64,000 nucleotides of DNA from Gnetum montanum (taxonomy: Eukaryota; Streptophyta; Gnetopsida; Gnetales; Gnetaceae), in contig MNCI01020791.1 of the NCBI GenBank assembly GCA_015680685.1, positions 192,824-256,823 on the forward strand, written 5' to 3'. The notes under the pieces are model-generated. The model worked only from the letters and a program-made list of their open reading frames with translations. It was not told the origin of the DNA and did no database searches. Each line of letters starts with the position of its first letter. Position 1 is the first letter of the stretch. Of the stretch, positions 35,921 to 47,343 are shown one piece after another. Made by a program: the position numbers and the translations under genes.

Positions 35921-36878
35921 CCTTTGCAATCCTTGGATTTTTTGCATTTTTATGCTAAACATTTTTGGAAAAACTATTATAGGGGTGAAGAAGCCCCAGT
36001 AGGTGATGGTGGTGACTGCCGAGACACAGGGGGCAAACATCTACTTCAAATATTCCAAAGTAGATGCAAGCCAATGTTGGATAAATGGTATGGCCTTGGA
36101 CTCCTTGGCCTAGAACATCCAAAAGGCTAGGCTTATGGATCTATTCCTAGCCCTGAATCTGAGAGTTCCTACCACCGAGATGCTCTCCCTGGTCAACTCA
36201 TTTTTTAACAAGGCAGGCCACTTCTGTACATGCATACAAGGTGTGCGGGTGGTCATTGAAATCAATGACCAGCTGTTTGCAGACTTTTTTGATGTCCTTG
36301 CCGATGGTTTCCTCATAGGATCGAAGGCAACAAGGAGCTAACCCTTTAGAAGAAGGACATTTAGGAGTGGTTGGGGATTGCCAAGGAGTGAAAAGGGCTC
36401 CTTTGCAATCCTTGGATTTTTTGCATTTTTATGCTAAACATTTTTGGAAAATCTTTTATAGGGGTGAAGAAGCCCCAGTAGGTGATGGTGGTGACTGCCG
36501 AGACACAGGGGGCAAACATCTACTTCAAATATTCCAAAGTAGATGCAAGCCAATGTTGGATAAATGGTATGGCCTTGGACTCCTTGGCCCAGAACATCCA
36601 AAAGGCTAGGCTTATGGATCTATTCCTAGCCCTGAATCTGAGCGTTCCTACCACCGAGATGCTCTCCCTGGTCAACTCATTTTTTAACAAGGCAGGCCAC
36701 TTCTGTACATGCATACAAGGTGTGCGGGTGGTCATTGAAATCAATGACCAGCTGTTTGCAGACTTTTTTGATGTCCTTGCCGACGGTTTCCTCGTAGGAT
36801 CGAAGGCAACAAGGAGCTAACCCTTTAGAAGAAGGACATTTAGGAGTGGTTGGGGATTGCCAATGAGTGAAAAGGGCT
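35921..36878 (+). repeat. 479-bp tandem duplication inside exon 2
   Basis: Copies begin at 35921 and 36400 with CCTTTGCAATCC and are almost identical (a handful of differences, such as GGCCTAG versus GGCCCAG). The end of the second copy returns to unique sequence after AAAAGGGCTCC. The duplication repeats about 160 codons, including LSLVNSFFNKAGHF, and is much younger than the element. Confidence 0.93.
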
Positions 36879-39370
36879 CCCCATGAAGAGGCTTAAAGAT
36901 GGGCCTGCCAAGGAAATCTACCCTGTCTTCCATGCTTGTGCATTCCCCAAGCTACTTACCCAAGGGAAGGTCTTGGGGATTGAGTAGGCCTGGATAATGC
37001 GTGAGGTCATGGAAGAGGGGGCCCATGACAACTGGGCCAACTTTCTATGTAAAGGCTTGCAGACCAAAATCTTGGAACTCCGTCAAAAATCAGAGTCCCA
37101 TTCCAATATACATTATGCCTTCTACATAGCTTGTTTGAAGCACTTCGCAGAGTTTCTGGTGGTTCACGAGAATGGAGCCTGGGTCATGCAAAATTGCAAC
37201 CAGATTTCCAGACCATGGATTCACCAGATCCTCTAGACCACCCAAGCCCAAGATCCCCCAAAAATAATTGGGAAGTCATTCTCTGTAATGACTAAGGATT
37301 AGATGGCTCACAATGTTTGTGGCCAAGATAGCATAGGAGAGACGATCCCTACTGTAGCTGGTAGCGTGTCATGGGGGAATGTCTCATAGCTGAGACTTTG
37401 CTTAAAATGTTGCAGTGGAAGAGGCCTCCCCTAGCTAAGGTAACCCTTCTTGTGGAGAAAGAGGATGGGTGGAGACTATGGATTAAACTGCAGAGGATGC
37501 AACCCCCCATTGGTAAACACTTTTTTCTAATGCTTACTTTCTTATTGTCTGCTACGTTAGGCGACATAGCGTAGCGTAGTGCTTGCTTTAAGCTAACTTG
37601 TTTTGGACTAATGCAAACATGTTTCTTTGCTAGCAGAGGAAGAAGAAGAAGAATAAAAAGGTGACAAAGAGATGTCAGCCCCTAAGATGGGGTTGATGAA
37701 TAAAGACATGGAGGCCCCAGTCTCAGAAGAAAGGGCCCTAGTCAAGAAGGGAAGAACCCTTGTTGCTAAGGTGGGAGCTCTTGTTATTAGGGAGAATCCT
37801 CCTACTAATGAAGAGGAGTCTCCCTTGAATGAAAAAGATGCTGGTCTCCTAAAAGGAAAGGCACTAGCATATGAAGAAGAGGTTCGTACAGACTTGGCAG
37901 GGACCTTTGCCAAGGCTACCGCTATCGTTTTGCATCAACGAGAAGGGGGACCACAATCGAACGCTGGTGAGTTTAGCAATATGTCTACCTTGTCATAGCC
38001 TATTTCAGCCATTGCTAATATGTTTAGTTATGTAACAAGTGCCACTGTTGATGCTGTAGGACCACCTCTAATTCGTGCAGAATCATGGGTCGAGATCCCT
38101 AACAAGTTTACATTCATGCAGGGAATTTTCAACGACATGATCAACCACCTTCAGCAAGTGGACCCTCACATGGGTAAGAAGTAGTGTTAGGTGCTCTCAT
38201 GTTGTTATGCTAGAATTTCTTGAGTTTTCTAATATTGCTATGCTAACGCGATTGTTACGCCTTTTGTGTCATGGTAGCCTCTCAGCTCAAATGGGACCTG
38301 GCATGGCCTTTGAAAGTTGGTGTCATGCCTACTTTCTTGCTTGAAGTGACTGAGGTGTCTCATCGCGCATACGACGAGGCTTGCAAATGCATTTTGCACT
38401 AGGCATGCTCCTTGTGGGAGTACAAGTGAGTCAATGAGGACCTATGGAAATGGGTCTAAAGGGCTAAGCAAAGGGAGGCCAACCTGAGCACCGAGGTGGA
38501 GGATCTCAAATTGAGGAACGAGTTCCTCATAGCCCGTGACACTAATAATGAGGACTGGTACATGGCTGTAATAGACTACGTTAGGTTTTGGACAGTCACA
38601 TGTCAGAACGTTGATGTAGATGGACCTGTTAGCCCAAAAGTGTTAAGATTTGAAAGACTTCAGTGCCAAGGTTTACGAATGGGGGCAATCCCAGAAAAAC
38701 CATAAACACATGTATAAATTGGAAAATGCCACCCATTGTAAACTATACACGGACACTGCTATGGAGGCATTTACGTATGAAGCATTCATAAATTTCATTG
38801 ATGCTTCTAAAGCCTATACCAAGTTCAAGGAGTAGGTAAAGGTTACAGAATCTCCTGACCTGAAAGTGGACCTTCCCATAGGAGAGACTACAACCATCTC
38901 CTTTTCCCCAGGACCACCAAGGTGGACAACCGTCGAAAGGGAGAGAGCTACTGTAGATGCTGAACCTAGCAACAAGCATTGGATGCACATCAAGTAGAGG
39001 AGGTCTGGCATCACCTCGGGCTCATTTTGGACCGGATACCCCTTGAGATGGATGCAGGCCCTTCTCAAGTCAGTTGCTTTCTACTGTATTAGTGCTTATG
39101 TTCTGTTATAAGCTACAGGTGTTGCTTTCTACTAATCACTTCATTCCTATGATGTAGGCTCCAGATGAGGGCGCAAGGCCTATAGAGGGAGGGAATGAAG
39201 AATCAGCAAAGGAAAATGCAGGGGATGTTGATGCCAAAGGAAATGATGCAGAAACGAAAGGTGAAGATGATGCAAACAAGGACAACCCATGATAACATGG
39301 GATTTTCTTTTTGGAATTTTAAAATTTTGTAACAATTTTTGCAAACATTGTCTAAAAGGAAAAAGTTTTG

Positions 39371-39376
39371 AATAAA
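39371..39376 (+). terminator. Poly(A) signal of the antisense gene
   Basis: A canonical AATAAA lies 79 bp after the stop codon of exon 5, in T/A-rich sequence typical of a plant 3' end. Confidence 0.55.
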
Positions 39377-39449
39377 GAAGAGAACTTTAGAAAAGAAATT
39401 GATTCTACATTAACTTGTATATTGTGCAAAATTTTTATACTTTCATGTG

Positions 39450-39614
39450 CTAGTTTTAGGCCATTTCAGGCCATTGCATAGCATAGTTTTAGGCCATTTC
39501 GGGCCTCTGTGTAGCATAGTTTTAGGCTATTTTGGGCCATAGTGTAGCATAGTTTTAGGCCATTTCAGGCCATAGTGTAGCATAGTTTTAGGCCATTTCG
39601 GGCCATAGCATAGC
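39450..39614. repeat. 33-bp tandem repeat, five copies
   Basis: GTTTTAGGC recurs at 39453, 39486, 39519, 39552 and 39585, an exact 33 bp period. Units carry GGCCATTTCGGGCC and GTGTAGCATA, the latter a word from the LTR palindromes. It lies just after the antisense gene's poly(A) signal and marks the boundary with the gag side. Confidence 0.92.
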
Positions 39615-39929
39615 ATACCAAAAGGACGGTATGTTAGGGTAGCAAAAAGAGGTGAATGTACAAGGGATGGAAACTGGGAAGGAAGTAGTGGGGTTGCTAC
39701 GTTGTGCATAGCTGCCTCTTGACCTATCGTGGGTTGAGTAGAACGTAAGGCCGAGGTGTTTTGCTAGGGCCCTCATTCATATTTTTGTCCCCCGCTTGGA
39801 AGGGGAACTCTATCCATACTCTTTCATTTTGGGGACTGGCTTGCTAAGCCAGTTCTCTTGTTGGATGGTTAATGTGTACAAAAGCAGGAACTTCATTCTT
39901 AGAGGTTACGACCTCTGAACCTTACTCCA

Positions 39930-42900
39930 TGTCTACATTACTGATAGCTTGTGCTGCTACTTCGTCACCATGGATCACCACCTTCCTACCTGCGTATGGT
40001 AGGTGATTTCCTGATGTATAGGTGAGGAGATAGCCCTAAGTTTTGATAACCATGATCTCCTCAAGATCAGGTTAAACTTGGGCATTTCCTTGACCATGAT
40101 GAATTTTGTGTTTGTGGGGAACTAGTCCCTTGCTACGAAGTCTATGTAGACTATGACCCCTCTCAAGACCTTCCCTAATGGCATCATCGCTAAAAGTCAA
40201 TTGGGATGGCTCAGGCTCTGCGGGTGTAGAGGGAAGCATGATCGAGTCAATTGCTTCCTCTTTTGTTGGCATGTCTTCGTTGATCGGAATCACTATCAAC
40301 ATGTGGATCAGAGCCTCGTGGTGGGGGATAGACATCATGATCAGGTCATACAGGCTCAATGTAGTGTTTTTCTGTTTTAGAGCCAACTTGACCTAAGTGA
40401 GGGCATCTAAAAGGTCTTGGCCACCCCCTTGTTTAGCACTTTCCTCTTCTTCAGTTCATCCAAAAAGATGAATTTCCTGAGGAGGGGCAACTTCAAATCT
40501 AGGTTTAGACCCTTTTTGGTAAGGTAGTGCAGACTGTGCGATTATAGCAATGTTTGTCTTTGGTGACGAAGGTGTAGGTGTAGGGGGTAAAGACATAGGC
40601 TTGGAAGTACCGGGGGTGACATTTCCTCTTGATGCATCACCTACAAAATGCACTTCCCATTTTTTAGGATGATAAGGTTGTTTAGCTATCTTATGCAGGG
40701 TGGGGGCTATCGAAGGAGTCAGCCCCCTAATGATGAAAGAAGCTAACGATGTTAACGGGTGAAGTATCATGGTTTCGCTAACAAGTGGTGTGGCGATGGA
40801 TGCCCGTGGAGGCGCTCTCAGGATGAACAGCTATTGTGAGCTTTGATTAGCCACTCGTGGTGCTAGTGCACTATGCTAAGGCACACAGACCACGAATGGC
40901 TACTGGGGTGGCCTAGGATGACTGTCAATGCCAATGGCGTTGATGATGTAACTGACATTTTTGGTGTTGAGGGGGTTTGTGTAGACATGCATAGATTGGT
41001 TTTTAGGACATACTAGGTTGCTTTCATCCAACACCAGTTTTTGCTAATTGATCAACCTCTGGATGTCATCCTGCAATGCTAGATAGTAATTTGTATTGTG
41101 ACGACACTGTTGGTGATAGTCATAAAACTTGTCCAGCTAGAAACCCTTAGGAACTAAGGGCTCATTGGGTAGGGCCAAGGAGGGGTTCCTAAGGAGCTCA
41201 CAGTAGCATTGATGTCTTCTACTTGATTCTTCTGACATCTACTTATGTTGAATGTGCCTCACTGCCAGTAGCTACTTCAAAAGTTACGAAGGCTTGAGAG
41301 GTAGTGGGGTGTACTTTGAGTGATCTTTACGCTCAAAGTTTGATTTGGGTTACAAAGATGTCTCAGGTGTGGAAATTGGAGGTTGCGACGCATTGCCTTG
41401 CTTGGGCATGGAGTTAGCTATGGGTAAAGCTGATTTCTTGTTGTTCTTATTACCATTTTTACTAGGTCTGGGCTTGGCCTCAGTTGCCACTGTGGTCATT
41501 GGGGCTTTACCCTTGTCCTTCTTTGTGAAGGTGTTTTTCTAGGCAATGTAGGTTGGGTCTTTGCTCGTCTCAGCTACATCTTGTATGCTCTTAGTTTGAG
41601 TGAAGGCTTGACTAAGAGTTCGAGGGACGAGGTAGTACAATTTAGACTTGATAAAGTCATTCACTGCACCCTTAAAGATAGCCAGCAAGTGGGCCTCCGC
41701 GAAGGGCTCACGGATTTCGTTAAGGGTCACACTCCATTGCTGGATGAACTTCTGGATTGATTATAGAGGCTCCTTCTTCATGCTCATTAGTTGGTCCAGC
41801 ATGATTTCCAGCTTCAAGTTATACTTGAAGCACATCACGAACTGGGTCAAAAGCTCCTCTAGAGTTGAAATGAATGAGCGTGGCAACACACGGTACCAAT
41901 CTAAGGCTCTCCCAGGTAGGGACATAGCAAAGACACAAATAATCATGTGCGTCCATTATTGCAATAGGAGAGAATTAGACCTAAAGGTGACTAGATGTGC
42001 ATTGGGATCCCCCTCCCCATCATACTTCATGAAGTGTGGAAGAAACATCCTTATGGGTAACATCAGAGTAAGGATTGCAAGGCTGATGGGGTCATCCTTG
42101 TAACAGTCCATGACTTGTACCGTGTCAGACTTAACCGCCTTGAGGCATTTGATTTCCTTTGTGAGGGTTTGGATGAGCTAGAATGCTTGGTACCATTGGG
42201 GTAGCCCCCACGAGCAGTGCTACTTATACTATCCACCACCCAGCAGGTGGTGCAGTTGGAGCAGCAACCGTGGGTTGTGTTGCCCGAAAGACCACTTGTG
42301 TCGCTAGCAGAATAGACCATAGCCCCGTGTTGGGTTGTACCATTTATGGGGTTTGGTAGGTCTGAGGGTGAACATAACGAGACATCTGCGATAGTTGTGG
42401 AATAGGCGAAGAAGTGAATGGCATCCACCATGTGGAGGGGCTTGGGCCCACCGCAGTGGGTGAAATAGATGTGAATGTAGGAACTGAAATGGAAGTTGGA
42501 TATGATTGTGAAGTAGGCACAACATGAATATGAGGTAGGGTAGCCATGATTGGTGTGTGATGACCTACGAGAATGGATTGATGAATAGTTTGCAGAGGCA
42601 TAGTTGCTAGAAATGAAATAGGAGAATAAGGGCATTGATATGCTAGGAAGGTAACATGGCTACCCATTGTGGTTGTAGTTGTAGGCTGTGGGAGCATAGG
42701 CGTGATGACAAAGTGAGCGGTGACAAACAACAAGTTGGCCCAGAAGGACTGGGTAGGAGGGATAGGAATGGGGTTGGTTGGACCTCCTTGGTTAGATTAG
42801 GAATCGAGTTCCTCCTATTCATCCTAGAAGGCATCATCCTAGTTCAACGCTATGTCCTACTCCTTCCTAAGCCTAGCCAACTAGATTAGTTGGTCTAGGA

Positions 42901-43219
42901 GCCTTTGGTTTGTCTATGTTAAAGGTATGGAAGTGCCGAGAGTGGGAACAAACTCCTTCTCATTGTAGTAAGCGAACTCGAAGCTATGTTTGCCCTCGAA
43001 TTCATGTACATCCAAAGGTAGATTTTCCTGAACCTTCACATAGAGGAATTTATAGCACTCATTTTGCTAGGCCAAACCCTTAGGTCCCTAGTTTTTGATC
43101 CTGAGGGATCGCTGTGTTTCTAGCATTGGGTTCAATGGTTGTTTGGCACCAGTGGTGCCTTGAACCATGATGGGAACCTCAACGTTGAAGGTGTTAGCAA
43201 TAGTAGTTGCAGAAGTCAT
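39930..43219 (-). pseudogene. gag: E3 gag and gag-protease region
   Basis: The frame opens at an ATG at 43219 (MTSATTIANTFNVEVPIMVQ). A Pro/Ser/Tyr-rich segment follows (42060-42900), then the Retrotrans_gag core at about 41540-42160: MLPIRMFLPHFMKYDGEGDP, MSLPGRALDWYRVLP, LEELLTQFVMCFKYN, MSMKKEPL, KFIQQWS, and LLAIFKGAVNDFIKSKLYYL. A Lys-rich stretch comes next (KAKPRPSKNGNKKNKKS), then weakly recognisable sequence down to 39930 with PYAGRKVVIHGDE, which may be the protease C-terminal region. No catalytic DSG/DTG could be found, so protease is not claimed. Stops are frequent. Confidence 0.82.
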
Positions 43220-43327
43220 TGTTACTAAGCTAGAAATTTTTGTAAACATGAAAAAAGCAAGGAAATTAGAAAGCTAAATAATTTTGTGAATGGAAAGAGC
43301 AAAAAAGTTGGCAAGCAATAAAAAAAA

Positions 43328-43655
43328 GGCTTTGTGTCTTGTAAGGCTCCCAAGGAATTGTGGAGGTGACCGACCTGTACCACACAATGCATAAAAAACT
43401 GCAAAAGGGTGTCACGTTTATGCTAGTGTGTGATAGGGTATAGAATGCATGCAAGACTACCATAGGATAGGCAAGTTAGCTGGCAACTGGAGGCTTTATG
43501 TCCTGTAGGGCTCTTGAGGAACCGTTGAGGAAACTGATTTACACCGCATGATGTGCAAACAACCACAGATGAGTTTCAAGTTTACGCTAATGTGTATCAG
43601 GGTGCAAAAGGCTTATAGAACTACCGTGAAAAAATGTAGCAACTAAAAATGTCGG
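43328..43655. repeat. 164-bp tandem duplication crossing the E3 5' LTR edge
   Basis: Two diverged units start at 43328 and 43492 with GGCTTT(G/A)TGTC(T/C)TGTA. The second runs into the LTR start (43635), and the first ends in GCAAGTTAGCTGGCAACTGG, an echo of GTAGCAACTAAAAATGTCGG. The element's leader therefore contains a partial copy of its LTR edge. Confidence 0.75.
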
Positions 43656-45209
43656 TGGCTGGAAAACACTGAGGGATCATCAGTTGTTAATAGTCTCAAC
43701 CCCATTTTCGTGTGAGGGCCATGCTAGATGGGACAGAAATGGGGCACCCTAAATAGTCTGGCTGATCAGATAGGGACTTAGTTGGTGTTAATATAACCTT
43801 TTGCAACATGTTATTTGAAAACGAAACTGATAGCATGAAGTGATGCTTAAATGTAAAAGAAGAAGAACACATGTAAAATGTAATAATAAGAAAGAGACAA
43901 AGTAAAATGCAATTAAAAAAATGCACTGCTTCGAAGCTATGACTTTGCTCTGTCAAGATGGATACAATCAATTGCATAACATTGAGGAGTGCAGAGATCC
44001 TGAGAGTAACCGAGACGTGTAGAACGAGACGACTGTGTGCTTGAACACGGGCTCAATCATTAACAATGCGAAGTACTACCAAGGTGGTAGAAAAGAGCAG
44101 AACAAAATTCCAATTAAGAGTGCTAACTACTTACAATGTTAAAAAGGAGGCTTACAATGCTTAAGGTTATAATGCTAGCCTCTTCTTATCAGTCAAAAAA
44201 ATTATTAGCTGACCATATTGCCTAGAGAGTCAGAGAGTGTGCCCGAGAGCACAAGAGCCCAGGAGAGTCTATGCATCACTCAACATGGTAACTATAGGAC
44301 CAAGGGTGTGCAAAATATTTAATTTGGACACCATGTGCCTTGGGCCTATGCTGACTTGTCTATGCTGCATGTGCCTACATGACCGTTGGGCAAGCCTGCC
44401 ATGTCATAATTACAAACCTGCCACATCGTAATTACGCTGTCAGAGCAATGGTGCAATTAGTTGAAGTGCATTGATGTTGCAGAACAACTTTCCATGTTTA
44501 GCTATGCTTTGTAGTGTAGCATGTTTGGCATGGCATAGCATTTTGTTACGCTGTGCTACACTACGTAGCATAGCATAGCGTAGCCGCTAGTTTGAAGCAA
44601 GAAATTTGCATTGTGCCCTATTGCATTTGTTGGAAACCTTTGTAGTGTTGTGACTACTGGTCACAGATTTTCTACACTATACTACGCTACGTAGCATATC
44701 ATAGCATAGCAGTTGTCTGTAGTCATGAAAACATCACCAATCTGAAAACTTTGCCTTTTGCGCTATGAAGCTTATGAACTTGTTTATCCCGCCCTTCGAG
44801 TTGCCTTCTATCACTTTTGCAGAATTTCTATGCTTTGCTGCACCATGTAGCTTAGCATAGTGTAGCAGCAAACATGGCCTGATTTTTGCCAAGTTCATCA
44901 CTTTCTGATAGAAGGAGACATTGTTGAAGGACTTGAAGTCGGGTGAGGGGACTAACTGTCCAGCTTTTGCTACGCTGCACTACATTCTGTAGCACACCAT
45001 AGCGTAGCACTATGCTTCTACAAACGTCTTCTAAAGTTTGCTATGCTACATGGTGTAGCGTAGCGTAGCAAGACTCCTTGACTTAGAAAACTTGTTGAAG
45101 CGGACAGTCTAAAAATCAAAGCATCCATCTCCTGAAGAACTACCGTAATGCTATGCGAATTGCAAAGATATTGTGAAGCAAGCATGCCTTCGAATATTGG
45201 GGTGTTTCA
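43635..45209 (-). repeat. E3 5' LTR
   Basis: 1575 bp. It keeps the palindrome-rich segment at 44923-45110 that the 3' LTR has lost. The TATA region is mutated (GTAACTATAGG, near 44290). Confidence 0.92.
44500..45090. promoter_or_regulatory. Palindrome-rich U3 of the E3 5' LTR
   Basis: Dense GCTACGCTACG / CGTAGCGTAGC words in both orientations occur here, such as CTACACTACGTAGCATAGC and ATGCTACATGGTGTAGCGTA. They can form several alternative hairpins. Confidence 0.8.
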
Positions 45210-45473
45210 ATATTTTCAATTATCATTTTGATATCATTATATTGATGTAACTCTTTTCATAGGGTTGCTTTCAAAATCCTTCAATACATGGTATCCCCAT
45301 CAATTCTAAGGTATTTCTCAAACCAATATTTTAAAATTTATTAATCACACACCTAGCCATATGGTCCTGCTAGATAGTTGGAAGCATGCTACTAGTCTCT
45401 AAATGCAAGGAATGTGGAAATATTAGCATGATCAAGACCCCATATAAAATAGTCTTAAACTTACCTTTGTCAT
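45210..45473. other. Spacer between E3 and E4
   Basis: AT-rich DNA of 264 bp with no recognised feature apart from the flanking target-site copies ATATT (45210-45214) and GTCAT (45469-45473). Confidence 0.5.
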
Positions 45474-46417
45474 TGTTGATGCATAAATTTTGGTCACACC
45501 AACATTGGGGAAGAAAATGCTTTTTAGAAGACTATTACCTAGGGTGCCTCCCATGGGTACAAAAGCCCAAGAATAGTCTCAGCTAGAGAGGGCTACCTAG
45601 CCTTTTGCAAATAATAAACTAGAAAGAAATTTGGAATTTAAATTAAATAATTATCTTCAATAAAATAAGTAATTAAAAGAACTGAATTTTTCCTTGTCTT
45701 GCTAACATTGTTGATTTGTGACTTTCGATGGTGTTCATTGATGGGTAGGGAGGCCAAAATCACCACTAGAGAGGGAGAGAGAAAGCGAAACTACCCATTA
45801 CAGTCTGCACAAGGAAAAAAATGCAGTTCTTAAATCCTACCATCATCTACCACATTTTTTGCATTGCTGTAGAGAGAAAGATTGTCCACCAACATTTGCA
45901 CCACCGAGACAAGTCGTTGGCCCAAAGAGAACTGCATGTATTATTTCCTATGCATGGGCACCCCTCTAGACTCCATTTTATAGCTACTATAGCCATCCAT
46001 AATGATGCGTATGTTTCATGTAATGGCTACAAAAACCACTATGACTTCTTGTGTAATAACTTCCACATTCTCTAATTAAGTACCTACTTATGTCTGTAAC
46101 TTCCAAAACGTCTACCACTAATGACCATAACTGCCATCATTAATGATTGTAATCATCGTACCTTCCAAAATGTTTGCCACTAATGATTGTAACCACCATT
46201 ACTTCTAAAATGGTGTAATTTCCATAACTTCTAAAATGTTTACCACTAATGACTATAACCACCATCATTAATGATCATAATTACCATCATTAATGACCAT
46301 CACCTGATAGTTTAAATTCCCACTACTCACATGATTTTTATTGTGGTTATTAGGGGAGAGAAATAGAAACGTTGATAATCATGGTCCCATGCAAGCATGG
46401 GAGTGTTGACATCAACA
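45474..46417 (-). repeat. E4 3' LTR
   Basis: 944 bp. Minus-strand TATA box CTATAAAATGG at 45975-45985. It lacks about 190-220 bp found in the partner at about 51205-51425. Confidence 0.92.
46083..46310. repeat. ~57-60 bp repeats within the E4 LTR
   Basis: The block (A)CTTCCAAAA-GT-T-CCACTAATGA-TAA-C(A)CCATCATTAATGA recurs three to four times with drift. The partner LTR shows the same array at about 51560-51750, so it predates insertion. Confidence 0.75.
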
Positions 46418-46433
46418 CTTAGCCCCCAAACTT
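46418..46433 (-). promoter_or_regulatory. E4 polypurine tract
   Basis: The minus strand reads AGTTTGGGGGCTAAG next to the TGTTGATG start of the 3' LTR. Confidence 0.8.
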
Positions 46434-46926
46434 TTAATTGCATGCTAGTGCAAGGAACAAGACCATAGAAATTTTAAAATGAGATGCAATAGGTTGAGAA
46501 TCATGAACATCATAAAACAAGAAACTTCAAAGTAAACTATATTAACCTAAACATAATTAAAATAACCAAATAATCAAAAGAGAACTAGACATGGGCCACC
46601 CAAACCACACCATGTTATTTAATCAAACTCTAAATATATAATTTTATTATCTTAACTATATATATCTATATATAATTAAAATAGAATTATGATTTATTTC
46701 CTAATCTTCTTACAAAGTAAAAGTCAACAACATGCAGACTACTTTGAGCACAAGATCCATATTAAACTTAATGAGGAGGACAGGCTCATATTAGATTGTG
46801 GCTAGTCACAACTTTCAAATTTTTTCTTGGAACTTTTTTTCTCTTTATTTTGAAAATGGGTTCAAAAGGGGTAATGGAGGTTAGGTTAGGATAGCTGCTA
46901 AACCCCATCACACTTAAGAAATTTTT

Positions 46927-47128
46927 ACACTACCAATAAACATGGTCTTCATTCCTTTTTTTTTTTAGGAAACTTTGTGCATGGTGTACTTCATTCTTCA
47001 GGTAGGAATTCCAACACAAGTCTGGCTACACTACCAGTGAACATGGTCCTCATTCCATTTTTTTTAGGAAACTTTGCCCATGGTGTAGTTCAACCCTTGT
47101 GTATGTGCCTTTCATTACAATTTGATTC
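46927..47128. repeat. 101-bp tandem duplication in the E4 3' region
   Basis: Two copies start at 46927 and 47028 with ACACTACCA, then AACATGGTC(T/C)TCATTCC, a T-run, AGGAAACTTTG and CATGGTGTA. Confidence 0.85.
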
Positions 47129-47343
47129 ACATTATTATACTCACCTTATTTTTGGATGGTGGTTTGATGACCCAACGCCTAGTAACTCAAAAGATCATAA
47201 TGATTATTAAAATCATATGCAAAGCCAAAATCAAAATAATTTTCAAGGAAAGAAATGATGGAAGTGCAAAGAAAATATGCAAATCCAACTATATACAAAT
47301 GAAATGCATGACAAAGAGGAAGAAAACATGCAATTAAGAATCT

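Larger units (their letters stand above)
34411..39292 (+). pseudogene. Multi-exon gene of unknown function, antisense inside E3
   Basis: A five-exon model on the strand opposite to E3 gag-pol: exons 34411-34529, 35077-37512, 37637-38173, 38278-39068 and 39158-39292; all four introns (547, 124, 104 and 89 bp) are GT-AG. Each join continues one reading frame, for example exon 4 to 5 as DAGPSQ-APDEGARPIE. It starts MASKNKCMKLALAKVKEVKK and ends KGEDDANKDNP-stop, with AATAAA 79 bp later. Counted once for the internal duplication, it encodes about 1,180 residues: a basic N-terminus, a folded part (YYHRYNTLFVARYMAMWF, LSLVNSFFNKAGHF), a charged middle (EEEEEE; EESPLNEKDAGLLKGKA), a short coiled coil (REANLSTEVEDLKLRNEFL) and an acidic tail. 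Several stops and frameshifts (near 35600, 37365, 38645 and 38965) disable it. No known domain was recognised. Confidence 0.78.
27466..45209 (-). mobile_element. E3: large Tat-type Ty3/gypsy element carrying an antisense gene
   Basis: This 17.7 kb element is bounded by LTRs at 27466-28850 and 43635-45209, both TGTAGCAAC to GTGTTTCA on the plus strand. Flanking 5-mers GTATT (27461-27465) and ATATT (45210-45214) differ by one transition. In element (minus) order: 5' LTR, leader with a tandem duplication, gag (start 43219), a plus-strand multi-exon gene (34411-39292), RT and RNase H, a second RNase H, integrase, a repeat-rich 3' region, a polypurine tract, 3' LTR. Two RNase H domains and the GLKN-GATYQ RT signature place it in the Tat lineage. 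All parts are decayed. No convincing primer-binding site is visible. Confidence 0.92.

Noticed and set aside
41648-42103. A 151-codon plus-strand frame
   Set aside because: It lies entirely opposite the recognised E3 gag core on the minus strand.
46977-47260. Plus-strand frame with a DDPTPSNSKDHN-type Asn-rich sequence
   Set aside because: It begins within a 101-bp tandem duplication in the E4 3' region and matches no domain; probably chance.
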